DNA from: Helicobacter sp.
GTDB lineage: Bacteria; Campylobacterota; Campylobacteria; Campylobacterales; Helicobacteraceae
NCBI GenBank assembly: GCA_014799985.1
Contig: JAAVGZ010000089.1
Coordinates: 35,165-68,686, forward strand
Length of the DNA stretch: 33,522 nucleotides
Direction: 5' to 3'
This document shows, piece after piece, positions 20,918 to 29,754 of this stretch. Position numbers and translations under genes: made by a program. The stretch's first letter is position 1. Each line of letters begins with the position of its first letter. Below the pieces are notes generated by a model, which saw nothing but the letters and a program-made list of their open reading frames with translations, searched no databases and had not been told where the DNA came from.

Positions 20918-21288
20918 TGGTGGAGTCGTGGGGAATCGAACCCCAGTCCGAAAATCTGACCACTTAAACTTCTACATGCTTAGGCGTAGTTTAAAACTTT
21001 GTCGCTGCCCTTAAAACTAGCCAAAACAAAACAGCAACGCAACCTAGAATCTTTGCCCCAATGCTCGGCAACAAAAGGGCGCATCTAGCGGGCTATGACG
21101 ATTTGCATGGATAGCTAGAATCTCCAAGCAAATCGGCTCCGAAGAGTTGTTAAACTTACGCGACTTTTGCGTAAGCTGGAGCGTAGTTTGTATTGTTTGC
21201 GTTTACTTGACGCGGATAGTTTTGGGGTGTGTCCAGACCCACATGCCATTCAAGCTCACAAACTCCCGTCGAAAGCCAAGTCGACCCC
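20918..21288 (-). ncRNA. ssrA: tmRNA (SsrA), about 371 nt
   Basis: 5' GGGGTCGACTTGGCTTTCGACGGG; 3' TTTCGGACTGGGGTTCGATTCCCCACGACTCCACCA; internal tag reading frame ...GTA AAC GCA AAC AAT ACA AAC TAC GCT CCA GCT TAC GCA AAA GTC GCG TAA. Confidence 0.97.
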
Positions 21289-21304
21289 TTGAGCGTAAGC
21301 GCGG

Positions 21305-21333
21305 ATTGTAGCATGTTTTTGGGGGGTTGTCAA
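21305..21333 (-). promoter_or_regulatory. ssrA promoter, consensus sigma-70 type
   Basis: TTGACA - 17 nt - TACAAT with extended TGC; predicted start about 10 nt upstream of the mature 5' end. Confidence 0.9.
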
Positions 21334-21404
21334 GGGAGCGCCATTTACTTTGTTGCAGTTTATAAAAGGTAAAATTTCTTGTTTTATGGCAACAAGGAAT
21401 CATT

Positions 21405-21773
21405 ATGAAAAAGCTAGACCCAAAGGAACAATTCGATAGGAATCTTGAGAAATATCAAGCAGAGGACAGAAAATTCTACCAAAATCACTCGGCAGTCTCG
21501 AGACTTAAAAGCTTAATTTTGCCAATTTTATGTTTCAACCTCATTTTGTGGATTTTGTCTATCCTTTGTTATGAGACAACATTGTTGCAACGTGTCGGCA
21601 TGCTTGTCATTATCATCTTTGAAGCCCTATTTTGGCTTTGTTCTCTTAAGGAGAGCTGCTTTTATTATTATCGCACGGCGATTGCAAATTATTATTATCA
21701 ACTTTTCCTCTACTCTCTTTATGGAATCGCAACAATGATATTTGAAGTCATCTGCCCCATTTTCTATTCATAA
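21405..21773 (+). CDS. Hypothetical small membrane protein (orphan-like)
   Basis: 122 aa, charged N-terminus and two or more hydrophobic stretches; AAGGAATC upstream; AT-richer than neighbours; no family recognised. Confidence 0.7.
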   Translation: MKKLDPKEQFDRNLEKYQAEDRKFYQNHSAVSRLKSLILPILCFNLILWILSILCYETTLLQRVGMLVIIIFEALFWLCSLKESCFYYYRTAIANYYYQLFLYSLYGIATMIFEVICPIFYS

Positions 21774-21790
21774 AACCTGATACCTTATTG

Positions 21791-21852
21791 CGGAGGTGCG
21801 GTTTTAACCGCACATATAAAATCTAATGCGTGCGACTAAAGTCGCACCTCCG
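21791..21852. repeat. Nested double-hairpin palindrome (62 bp)
   Basis: Outer CGGAGGTGCG/CGCACCTCCG; two perfect 18-bp hairpins GTGCGGTTTTAACCGCAC (21796-21813) and GTGCGACTAAAGTCGCAC (21830-21847). Confidence 0.85.
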
Positions 21853-21907
21853 ATTTTGCAATTGTTCTATTGAGCGCTAGCGAAATATTTCATTAGATTC
21901 TTTACCT

Positions 21908-21942
21908 GTTGATTGCCACGAGGCTAAGCCTCTCGCAATGAC
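21908..21942. repeat. REP/MITE-like half element
   Basis: GTTGATTGCCACGAGGCTAAGCCTCTCGCAATGAC, same right end as copies A-C, with internal GAGGCT/AGCCTC stem. Confidence 0.7.
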
Positions 21943-21981
21943 AAGAAGAATCCCCTTATATGGATAGTGTCCTACCCATGA

Positions 21982-23721
21982 CTATTGCGGGCATGTTTTC
22001 CTTTCTAGCCACTCGCGCACGTCGCCGCTAAGATGTGGCGCAAGCAGCTCCCAAACGCGCGCGTGGTAGGAATCGAGCCATTCTTTTTGCGCTTCCGTGA
22101 GCATTGTGCGCACAATCAATCGTGGCTCAAAAGGGCAGAGGGTGAGCGGCACGAACTCCAAGAATCCCGCATGCGCGCTTGCTTTGGCGACAACGAGATT
22201 CTCGAGCCGAACGCCCCATTGCCCCTCGCGGTAGATTCCGGGCTCAATCGAGGTAACCATGCCCGCATGCACCCGCGTGCGCGGCGAGATAGGCGCGTTT
22301 AGCGAGAGACTCTGCGGACCTTCGTGCACATTCAAAAAATAGCCCACGCCATGCCCCGTGCCATGCGCATAATCGAGCCCATGCTGCCACAGCGGCGCGC
22401 GCGCAATGCTATCGAGCAGCGGCATGGCGATTTTGTCGGGGAATCGCGCCTGCGCAATCGCGATGTGCGCCTGCAAAACGAGCGTGTAGTCGCGCTTTTG
22501 CGCCTCGCTCGGGTTGCCCACAGGCACAACGCGCGTGATGTCGGTCGTGCCGTCCAGATATTGCGCGCCCGAATCGAGCAGCAAGAGGTTGTCGCCGAGC
22601 AGTTTTGCGCATGCGCCGCGCTTGGCTTGGTAGTGTGGCAGCGCGCCGTTTGCGCCAAAGCCCGCGATTGTCGCGAAGCTATTGCCGACATAGTGCTCCA
22701 TTTCCGCCCGAAATGCCGTGAGGTGCGTGTCGATGTCGCATTCATCGAGAATCTCGCCCAAAAGCGCGCCCTCGAGCCACGCAAAAAACCGACACAGCGC
22801 GATTCCATCGCGAATCATCGCGTCTTGAATCCGTGCGACAACCGCCTCGCTCTTGCATGCCTTTTGCAATGTGCTTGGTGCGAGCTCTTCGCGCAGCTTG
22901 TTGCCGTTTTGTTGCAGAATGCGCGCCGTGCGCGTGGTGATTCTATCGACAAGCACGCGCCTTTTTTTGAGCTTGGCGAGCTCTTTTTGTGCGTTTTTAT
23001 ATGGAAAGAGGCTAAAGCCATCGTTGCGCAGCTCTTTTTGCAAGGATTCCGATAAAGAATGGCGATGTAAAAAGAGTTGCGCCTTATTCGCAGAAATGAG
23101 CAAGAAGGCAGAGAAAACAGGATTGTATAAAATATCGCTGCCGCGCAGATTCGTTATCCACGCAATATCATCAAGGCTGCTGACAAAATGCCACTCCGCG
23201 CCCATCTGCCGCATTTTTGCGCGCACGTCGCGCAACTTTTGTGCTCTCGAGATGTCGAGATTGTGCGCATAGATTGCGTTCGCAACGCGCCTTGGGCGCT
23301 CTTTCCAGATGTTGCCAACGCAATCACAATCCACGAGCGAGGCGGGATTGAGCAGTGCGCAGAGCTCCTTGTAGGCGGCAAAAGGCAGAATCGCAAAGTC
23401 GATTCCGATTTTTCCGCTAAAGTTTGCGAGCTGCCGTTTATAGTTTTGTGTTGCGCTCTGCTTTTCGAGCACGACATCGCTTGGCAGCTGCCGCAACGCC
23501 TGCTCGAAATAGCGCCCATCTGTCCAAAGCCCCGCATAATCATGCGTAACCACGAGCGTGCCGGCGCTGCCGTCAAAGCCGCAGAGCCATTTGATTGCCT
23601 GATAGTGTTCGGGCAGATATTCGTTCAAATGCGGGTCAGAATTTAGAATCACGCAGACATCAAGATGATTTTCGCGCATGTTTTTTCGTAATAATCCAAG
23701 ACGTTTTTTATAGATTTCCAT
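21982..23721 (-). CDS. Xaa-Pro aminopeptidase (M24 family)
   Basis: MEIYKKRLGLLRKNMRENHLDVCVILNSDPHLNEYLPEHYQAIKWLCGFDGSAGTLVV; LLLDSGAQYLDGTTDITR; YAHGTGHGVGYFLNVHEGP. Confidence 0.93.
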   Translation of the reverse strand: MEIYKKRLGLLRKNMRENHLDVCVILNSDPHLNEYLPEHYQAIKWLCGFDGSAGTLVVTHDYAGLWTDGRYFEQALRQLPSDVVLEKQSATQNYKRQLANFSGKIGIDFAILPFAAYKELCALLNPASLVDCDCVGNIWKERPRRVANAIYAHNLDISRAQKLRDVRAKMRQMGAEWHFVSSLDDIAWITNLRGSDILYNPVFSAFLLISANKAQLFLHRHSLSESLQKELRNDGFSLFPYKNAQKELAKLKKRRVLVDRITTRTARILQQNGNKLREELAPSTLQKACKSEAVVARIQDAMIRDGIALCRFFAWLEGALLGEILDECDIDTHLTAFRAEMEHYVGNSFATIAGFGANGALPHYQAKRGACAKLLGDNLLLLDSGAQYLDGTTDITRVVPVGNPSEAQKRDYTLVLQAHIAIAQARFPDKIAMPLLDSIARAPLWQHGLDYAHGTGHGVGYFLNVHEGPQSLSLNAPISPRTRVHAGMVTSIEPGIYREGQWGVRLENLVVAKASAHAGFLEFVPLTLCPFEPRLIVRTMLTEAQKEWLDSYHARVWELLAPHLSGDVREWLERKTCPQ

Positions 23722-23731
23722 AGTGTTCCTT

Positions 23732-24031
23732 TTATTCAAAATCGAGAATCAAATAGCGAAACTTTAAGTCCTCGAGCTGTTTTTTTAGGTGTTTGTTCTC
23801 TTCGAGAAGCGCGTTTGCTTGCGTTTGAAGCTGCAAAATATCGCGGCTAATATAATAGATGTTGCTGCGGATATAGATTTTGGGCACAAAGAGTGCGAGC
23901 ACCAAAAATAAAACGCCAAAGATTGTAACGAGATTTTTAAGGCTAAGATTCGTACTTTCTTCGCGGTAGCGGTCGTATTCGTTGAGCAATTGTTCCTTTT
24001 CTTTGGGCTGAATCTCCACTTTCTCACTCAT
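23732..24031 (-). CDS. Single-TM coiled-coil protein directly after rsmH; FtsL-like candidate
   Basis: 99 aa: cytoplasmic charged segment, one TM (NLVTIFGVLFLVLALFVPKIYI), then heptad-rich QLQTQANALLEENKHLKKQLEDLK. Confidence 0.75.
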   Translation of the reverse strand: MSEKVEIQPKEKEQLLNEYDRYREESTNLSLKNLVTIFGVLFLVLALFVPKIYIRSNIYYISRDILQLQTQANALLEENKHLKKQLEDLKFRYLILDFE

Positions 24032-24942
24032 TGATTTTCCTTAGCATAGAATCGAAAGGCGCGCAGTTTCGCGCTGCGCGCGCGCGGATTGTTGGCGATT
24101 TCTTCGGCGCTTGGCACAATCGGCTTTTTGGTCAGAATCGTGCCTAGCGCGTGGTTGTTGCCGCATGTGCAGCGCGCCGCAAACGGCGGGCAGACGCAAG
24201 ATTTTGCGAAGTCTCTAAAGCTTTGTTTAATCATAGAATCTTCGAGCGAGTGGAACGCAATGATTGCGAGAATCTGCGTCTTGCCGCGTGCGCTCTCAAG
24301 CAATCGCGCAAGCTGCCCGAGCTCGTCATTGACCTCGATTCGCAGCGCCTGAAAGGCGAGCGTGGCGGGGTGCAGTGTCGCGTGGGGCATGTGTTGCGCA
24401 ATCAACTCGGATAGCTCACGTGCGGATTCGAAGGGCTTTTGCTTGCGCCGCTCGCAAAGTAGCGCGGCGAGCTTTTTGTGCTGCCGCACCTCGCCTCGCC
24501 TAAAAATGCGCTCGAGCTCGTCTTTGGGGTAGCGATTGACGATTTCTTTGGCGCTTAGAATCTGCTGTTGGTCCATGCGCATGTCGAGCGTTTCGGAGCG
24601 AAAGCCAAACCCGCGCGCGGAGGTGTCGAGATGATAGCTCGAGACGCCCAAGTCGGCGAGGATTCCAGCGACAGGTTTAGAATCGATAGAATCTAGCAGC
24701 GCGCCGATGTCGCCAAAGCAGCCCCAATGCGCGGTGAAGCGCCCGCCAAAACGCGCGAGGTTCGCGCATGCCATGCGCATCGTCTCGCTGTCGCGGTCGA
24801 TGCCGATGATTCGCACATGCGGATTTGTGGCAAGAATCGCCGCGCTGTGCCCGCCAAACCCCAATGTGCAGTCGATGACCACGCCTTGCAGATTCGCAAA
24901 TAGCGCGCAAACTTCGTTGCACAAAACGGGGATATGCGCCAT
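24028..24942 (-). CDS. rsmH: 16S rRNA m4C1402 methyltransferase RsmH (MraW)
   Basis: Start [14 protein letters not shown] at 24942; VVIDCTLGFGGHSAAIL; LADLGVSSYHLDTSARGFGFRSETLDMRMD; IIAFHSLEDSMIKQSF. Confidence 0.97.
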   Translation of the reverse strand: MAHIPVLCNEVCALFANLQGVVIDCTLGFGGHSAAILATNPHVRIIGIDRDSETMRMACANLARFGGRFTAHWGCFGDIGALLDSIDSKPVAGILADLGVSSYHLDTSARGFGFRSETLDMRMDQQQILSAKEIVNRYPKDELERIFRRGEVRQHKKLAALLCERRKQKPFESARELSELIAQHMPHATLHPATLAFQALRIEVNDELGQLARLLESARGKTQILAIIAFHSLEDSMIKQSFRDFAKSCVCPPFAARCTCGNNHALGTILTKKPIVPSAEEIANNPRARSAKLRAFRFYAKENQ

Positions 24943-26156
24943 CACAGCTCGAGTCGCGAAACGTTGCTTTTGACTGCCGCTTTTGCGATTGCGCCCGAGA
25001 CAAACTCGTTTAGGCGCGGGTCGAAGGCAGATGGAATCAGATAGTCCCTGCCAAAATGCAAGTCTTTGCCAAACATCGCGGAGAGTTCGGGCGGCACGTC
25101 GGAACGCGCGAGCTCGGCGAGTGAGTGTGCGGCGGCGAGCTTCATTTCCTCGTTGATGCACGAGGCGCGCACGCGCAAAGCGCCCTTGAAGATATAAGGG
25201 AATCCCAAGACATTGTTGATTTGGTTGGGATAATCGCTGCGCCCTGTCGCCATCAGAACATCGGCACGCGCGGCTTTCGCGACTTCGGGCATAATCTCTG
25301 GGACGGGGTTGCTCATCGCAAAAACCATCGGGTCTTTGTTCATCTCGGCGATGTCTTCGGGCTGAATCAGATTTGCGCGCGCGAGCCCGAGCAGCACATC
25401 AGCGCCCTTGAGCGCCTCTTTGAATGTCGTGAATTTTTCGTGGCTGATAAATTCTTTTTTGATGTCGTTGAGGTCGGTGCGCGTGTCGTTCACGAGCCCG
25501 CGCGAATCGAACATCAGAATCTCGCCCGCGCCAAGCTGCTTGTAGATTCTCGCGCATGAAATGGCTGCTGCGCCCGCGCCGATGACGACAATGCGGAGAT
25601 TGCTAATCTCTTTGTGCGTGAGCATTGCGGCGTTGATGAGCGCCGCAGCGGAGATGATTGCCGTTCCGTGTTGGTCGTCATGCATGACGGGAATGTCGAG
25701 CTCTTTAATCAGCCGCTCTTCGATATGAAAGCACGCCGGAGACGCGATGTCCTCGAGGTTGATTCCGCCAAAAGTCGGCGCAATCGCCTTCACAATCTCG
25801 ACAAATTTGTCGGGGTCTTTCTCGTCAATCTCGATGTCGAACGCGTCAATGTTGGCGAATTTCTTGAACAAAACCGACTTGCCCTCCATGACGGGCTTGC
25901 ACGCGAGCGCGCCGACATTGCCGAGCCCAAGGCATGCCGTGCCGTTGCTAATCACGGCGACAAGATGTCCTTTAGAGGTGTAGTCGAACGCGGCGAGCGG
26001 GTTTTTGCGGATTGTCTCGACAGGGACAGCCACGCCGGGCGTGTAGGCGAGCGAGAGGTCGCGCTCGTTCTCGAGCCCGCGGCGGGGCATGACTTGAATC
26101 TTGCCGCCTTGGTGGTAGCCCAAAGCTTCGGGGTAATGTTTGATGATTTCTTCCAT
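24942..26156 (-). CDS. NAD(P)-dependent malic enzyme
   Basis: [73 protein letters not shown]. Confidence 0.95.
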   Translation of the reverse strand: MEEIIKHYPEALGYHQGGKIQVMPRRGLENERDLSLAYTPGVAVPVETIRKNPLAAFDYTSKGHLVAVISNGTACLGLGNVGALACKPVMEGKSVLFKKFANIDAFDIEIDEKDPDKFVEIVKAIAPTFGGINLEDIASPACFHIEERLIKELDIPVMHDDQHGTAIISAAALINAAMLTHKEISNLRIVVIGAGAAAISCARIYKQLGAGEILMFDSRGLVNDTRTDLNDIKKEFISHEKFTTFKEALKGADVLLGLARANLIQPEDIAEMNKDPMVFAMSNPVPEIMPEVAKAARADVLMATGRSDYPNQINNVLGFPYIFKGALRVRASCINEEMKLAAAHSLAELARSDVPPELSAMFGKDLHFGRDYLIPSAFDPRLNEFVSGAIAKAAVKSNVSRLEL

Positions 26157-26950
26157 TATTGTTCCTTTATTTCTTGTGGTTGGTAATGCTGCATGTAGCA
26201 TGCATGCATTTCATCGCGCAAAGCCGTGAACCAATCGGGCGATTCTGCTTGTTGCGCGTCTTGCGAATCTGCGCTAGATTCTGCCCTCTTTTCTTTGGGG
26301 ACAAAGTCGCGCGCAGGCAATGTTACAAACAGCGACTCGCCGCCGCCAACAAGCGGCTTGCCGATGTCGAAGAATCGCCGCGTGTGCACGACAACGATGG
26401 GCTGATAGCGCAAATGGTGTTTTTCAATCAAGAGCTTTGCGCCGCTTTTGAAGGGCAAAAATTCCTCTTTGCCCGCGCTCCGCGTGCCTTCGGGGAATAT
26501 GGCAAGGATTCTGTTCTCGTCCAGCCGTTCTTTGGCGAGCTTGAAGAGCATCACGAGCGAGCGTTTGTCCTCGCGGTCGAGCAGAATCATCTTGGGCGCT
26601 TTGAGCGCATGCCCATAGAAAAAGAGGTCGCCGAGCTCCTTTTTGGCAACCCAGCACAAATCGCCGGGGTAGAATGCCTCGAGGAAAATCACATCGAGGT
26701 AGCTTTGGTGGTTGAGAACGATGACCTGCGCGCTCGTGTCAAACTCGCCCTCCAAGCGCACCTTGATGCGAAAGAGCGTCATGAACCATGTCCCACACCA
26801 GCGGCGAAAGCGGCGCTGCTGCGTGGGAATGAGATACATGAGTGCGATGATGAACGGCACAACGACAAAGGTATAGACATAGGACAAAATGCCCTTGATT
26901 TTTCTAATGTTCAACTTCTTCTCTCCTGACCCAGCCAATGCGTCCGTCAT
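26156..26950 (-). CDS. plsC: 1-acyl-sn-glycerol-3-phosphate acyltransferase
   Basis: VIVLNHQSYLDVIFLE (NHxxxxD) and AIFPEGTRSAGKEEFLPFKSGAKLL motifs. Confidence 0.93.
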   Translation of the reverse strand: MTDALAGSGEKKLNIRKIKGILSYVYTFVVVPFIIALMYLIPTQQRRFRRWCGTWFMTLFRIKVRLEGEFDTSAQVIVLNHQSYLDVIFLEAFYPGDLCWVAKKELGDLFFYGHALKAPKMILLDREDKRSLVMLFKLAKERLDENRILAIFPEGTRSAGKEEFLPFKSGAKLLIEKHHLRYQPIVVVHTRRFFDIGKPLVGGGESLFVTLPARDFVPKEKRAESSADSQDAQQAESPDWFTALRDEMHACYMQHYQPQEIKEQ

Positions 26951-28163
26951 TGGTTACGATTTTGTAAAATCCATTGCGCTTGTCGAGAATCTCGACAGAG
27001 AGCGGCGTTTCTTGGCGGATAATCACGGTGGAATTGAATGTCGGCAGAATCTTGACTTCGGCATTGGGCAGCAGCCGCGCCGTGTCGGTGATGAAAATAT
27101 CGACAATGAAATAGGCAATCACGAGCGCGATTCCACACAGGCACAGCCATGAGCGCGTGATGGCAAAGGCGAGCAGCAAGAACAGAATCGCGCCGCCGCC
27201 AACGCTTAGCTGAAAGAGGCTAATCGTGCGCTTGGGCTTGAGGTCGCTTTGGGTGCTCACGCGGTCATCGATGGGGATATTGGAAACGGAGATTCTGTGG
27301 AATTGGAAATCTTGCGTGCTGAAATAGTCAAACGCAATCGGCTCGACATCTTTGGGGATAATGACATAGTAAATAATCGCCGATTTCTCGGGGCTCATCA
27401 CGCCGCTTTCGTAGTTTTGGCGCGGGTAGCTGCCGATGCGCAAGTCTTGGATATTCGAGATTCCCGTGCTAATCGCGAACACGGCGAGGTTGTTTTGCGT
27501 GTCGTAGCTCGTGATTTTGTAATCATCGAGCGAGAAATCAGACGCGATGACATGGCTAAAAAGCGGGTTGCCGCTAAGCGTGATTGCCGTGCCATTTAGG
27601 GCGCTGATTTCTTGCGAAAGCTCGCCGCCTTGCACCTCGATTGCGACCTTGAGCTTGGGAATCGTGAAGTTTGCGCTTCTGATTTGCGCATAGAAGGTGT
27701 TGTTGAACGTGCCATCGCTGTTTTGCCGCCAAGGCGAATCATCGTTTAGGATTATCACGCTATTGTCGCCCGAAAATGTCGTCTCTATCGAGCCTTGCAG
27801 CTCGCCAAACACCACGAGCTTATACGACAAAGGCACGACCTCGCCGACATACAGCGAGCGCGAGAGCGGGTTGAGGTGCGAGAGATAGAGGCTGCGCGCG
27901 CCGTTTTGCTCGGTTGTGCTTGGCTGCTCGGGGAGCTCGGAGGGGTTGGCGAGGTTGGGCGTGGGCAGCTCCTCGAGGCTCTGCACAGGCGGTGGCGGGA
28001 CGACACCAAAGGAATCGCTTGGGTTGAGCTCTTCAAGCTCCATGCTGCCCTCGTTTTCGATGTTTTGGAAGATTTCTTCGCGCGCCTTTTGAATCTGCTC
28101 GGCTTGCGTGAGCGCGAGGAGAGGGGCAAACAGACACAAGAAAGAAAAAGCGATTCTTAGCAA
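26904..28163 (-). CDS. Signal-peptide protein with BatD-like region, TM segments and C-terminal SH3-like domain
   Basis: Signal peptide; LYVGEVVPLSYKLVVFGE resembles BatD; C-terminal LSVEILDKRNGFYKIVTNDGRIGWVRREEVEH typical of SH3b. Confidence 0.7.
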   Translation of the reverse strand: MLRIAFSFLCLFAPLLALTQAEQIQKAREEIFQNIENEGSMELEELNPSDSFGVVPPPPVQSLEELPTPNLANPSELPEQPSTTEQNGARSLYLSHLNPLSRSLYVGEVVPLSYKLVVFGELQGSIETTFSGDNSVIILNDDSPWRQNSDGTFNNTFYAQIRSANFTIPKLKVAIEVQGGELSQEISALNGTAITLSGNPLFSHVIASDFSLDDYKITSYDTQNNLAVFAISTGISNIQDLRIGSYPRQNYESGVMSPEKSAIIYYVIIPKDVEPIAFDYFSTQDFQFHRISVSNIPIDDRVSTQSDLKPKRTISLFQLSVGGGAILFLLLAFAITRSWLCLCGIALVIAYFIVDIFITDTARLLPNAEVKILPTFNSTVIIRQETPLSVEILDKRNGFYKIVTNDGRIGWVRREEVEH

Positions 28164-28804
28164 AGAAGATTCCTTAGGAGCGCTACGCCATCGGTGCTGC
28201 CAAGCAGGGATTCCATGGCGCGCTCGGGGTGGGGCATGAGCCCAAAGACATTCTTTGCCTCGTTGCAGATTCCGGCGATGTCGTGCATGGAGCCGTTTGG
28301 GTTGTCGTCATAGCAGAGCAGAATCTGGTCATTCTCGCGCAACGATTCGTAGTTTGGCGTGTAGTAGCAGCCATCGGCATGCGCAATCGGAATGCGCAAG
28401 CAAGCGCCCTTTGGCAGACCTTGCAAAAACGCGTTGTCGTTGCTTTGCACGCGAAGTGTGCTCATCTTGGACACGAAGCGCCCGCTGTGGTTGCGCATGA
28501 GCGCGCCTTGCAGCAAGCCGCTTTCGAGCAGAATCTGGAATCCATTGCAGATTCCAAGCACTCTGCCGCCCTTTTTGGCAAACTCTGCCACAGCGCCCAT
28601 AATCGGCGCGAAACGGGCAATCGCGCCGCAGCGCAGATAGTCGCCGTAGCTAAAGCCGCCGGGCAAGATGACGAGGTCTGTGCCTTTTGGCAGCGCGGAA
28701 TTGGCAAACCAAACAAAGCGAGGGCGCGCGCCGAGCATCGTGTAGGCATGGTGCATGTCCCATTCGCAATTTGTGCCCAAGAAGCGTACAATGGCGACAT
28801 TCAT
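28157..28804 (-). CDS. purQ: Phosphoribosylformylglycinamidine synthase subunit PurQ
   Basis: MNVAIVRFLGTNCEWDMHHAY; LPGGFSYGDYLRCGAIARFAP; GICNGFQILLESGLL; MPHPERA. Confidence 0.97.
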   Translation of the reverse strand: MNVAIVRFLGTNCEWDMHHAYTMLGARPRFVWFANSALPKGTDLVILPGGFSYGDYLRCGAIARFAPIMGAVAEFAKKGGRVLGICNGFQILLESGLLQGALMRNHSGRFVSKMSTLRVQSNDNAFLQGLPKGACLRIPIAHADGCYYTPNYESLRENDQILLCYDDNPNGSMHDIAGICNEAKNVFGLMPHPERAMESLLGSTDGVALLRNLLC

Positions 28805-29037
28805 AGTTCAATCTCGTAGTCTTCGATGATGTGGTTGGCGAGCAACACCTCGCATGCCTTTTGCGCCACCTCGCGCGCGCTCTGTTTGTCGGGCGCATCG
28901 ATGTCGAGCACGAAGAGCCTGCCCGCACGCACATTGCGCACAGAATCAAATGCAAGCGTGTGCAATGCGCCCAGAATCGTTTTGCCCTCTGAATCCAAAA
29001 CTCCGTCTTTAAAGGTAATGCAGACTTTTGCTTGCAT
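28801..29037 (-). CDS. purS: Phosphoribosylformylglycinamidine synthase subunit PurS
   Basis: MQAKVCITFKDGVLDSEGKTILGALHTLAFDSVRNVRAGRLFVLDID; adjacent to purQ. Confidence 0.95.
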   Translation of the reverse strand: MQAKVCITFKDGVLDSEGKTILGALHTLAFDSVRNVRAGRLFVLDIDAPDKQSAREVAQKACEVLLANHIIEDYEIEL

Positions 29038-29046
29038 GGTTGTCTC

Positions 29047-29745
29047 CTAAGAAAGTATGCGCGAAAGAACCTCTTCGTAAGCCATTTTGACATTGCCCAA
29101 ATCCTCGCGGAAGCGGTCTTTGTCGAGTTTTTCGTTGCTGTTTGAATCCCAGAAGCGGCAGCTATCGGGCGTGATTTCATCGGCGAGCAGAAGCGTGTTG
29201 GCTGAATCGAGCCCAAACTCGAGCTTGAAGTCAATTAGGCGCAGATTCCGCTTGGCAAAGAAAGGCACGAGGATTGCATTCACAGCGCGCGCCTGTTTGC
29301 GCAGTTGCGTCAGCAGGTCTGCATGTGGCACGCAGCCAAGCAGCAGCGCATGTTCATCGTTGATGAGCGGGTCGCCCAGCGAATCGTCTTTGTAATAGAA
29401 CTCGACAAGCTCGTTTAGAATCGTCCCTTCGCGCACGCCAAGCCGCTTGGTCAGCGAGCCTGTGGCGACATTGCGCACGACAACTTCGATGGGGATAATC
29501 CGCACGCGTTTGCACACAATCTCGTTTTCGCTGTGTTTGCGCACGAAATGCGTGGCGATGCCTTGCGATTGCAAAAGCTCAAAAAGCAGTGTCGTAATCG
29601 CGCAATTGAGCCTGCCTTTGCCTTCCTCGCTGCTCTTTTTTTGCGCGTTAAACGCCGTCAAATCGTCCTTGAAAAACGCGATGAGCTCATCATGATTGCT
29701 TGTTGCAAAAAGCTTTTTTCCTTTGCCTTCATAGAGGAGTTCCAT
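29047..29745 (-). CDS. purC: SAICAR synthase
   Basis: [68 protein letters not shown]. Confidence 0.97.
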   Translation of the reverse strand: MELLYEGKGKKLFATSNHDELIAFFKDDLTAFNAQKKSSEEGKGRLNCAITTLLFELLQSQGIATHFVRKHSENEIVCKRVRIIPIEVVVRNVATGSLTKRLGVREGTILNELVEFYYKDDSLGDPLINDEHALLLGCVPHADLLTQLRKQARAVNAILVPFFAKRNLRLIDFKLEFGLDSANTLLLADEITPDSCRFWDSNSNEKLDKDRFREDLGNVKMAYEEVLSRILS

Positions 29746-29754
29746 GCTCTCTCC

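Noticed and set aside
20538-21014. 158-aa + strand ORF spanning GNAT and ssrA
   Set aside because: Antisense of GNAT plus the tmRNA acceptor region; the ncRNA assignment is much stronger.
20918-21981. Genomic island integrated at ssrA
   Set aside because: No integrase, no duplicated ssrA 3' end, and the 3' side leads directly into GNAT and the ABC exporter.
22324-23055. 243-aa + strand ORF inside the Xaa-Pro aminopeptidase
   Set aside because: Shadow ORF opposite a gene with diagnostic motifs; basic low-complexity composition.
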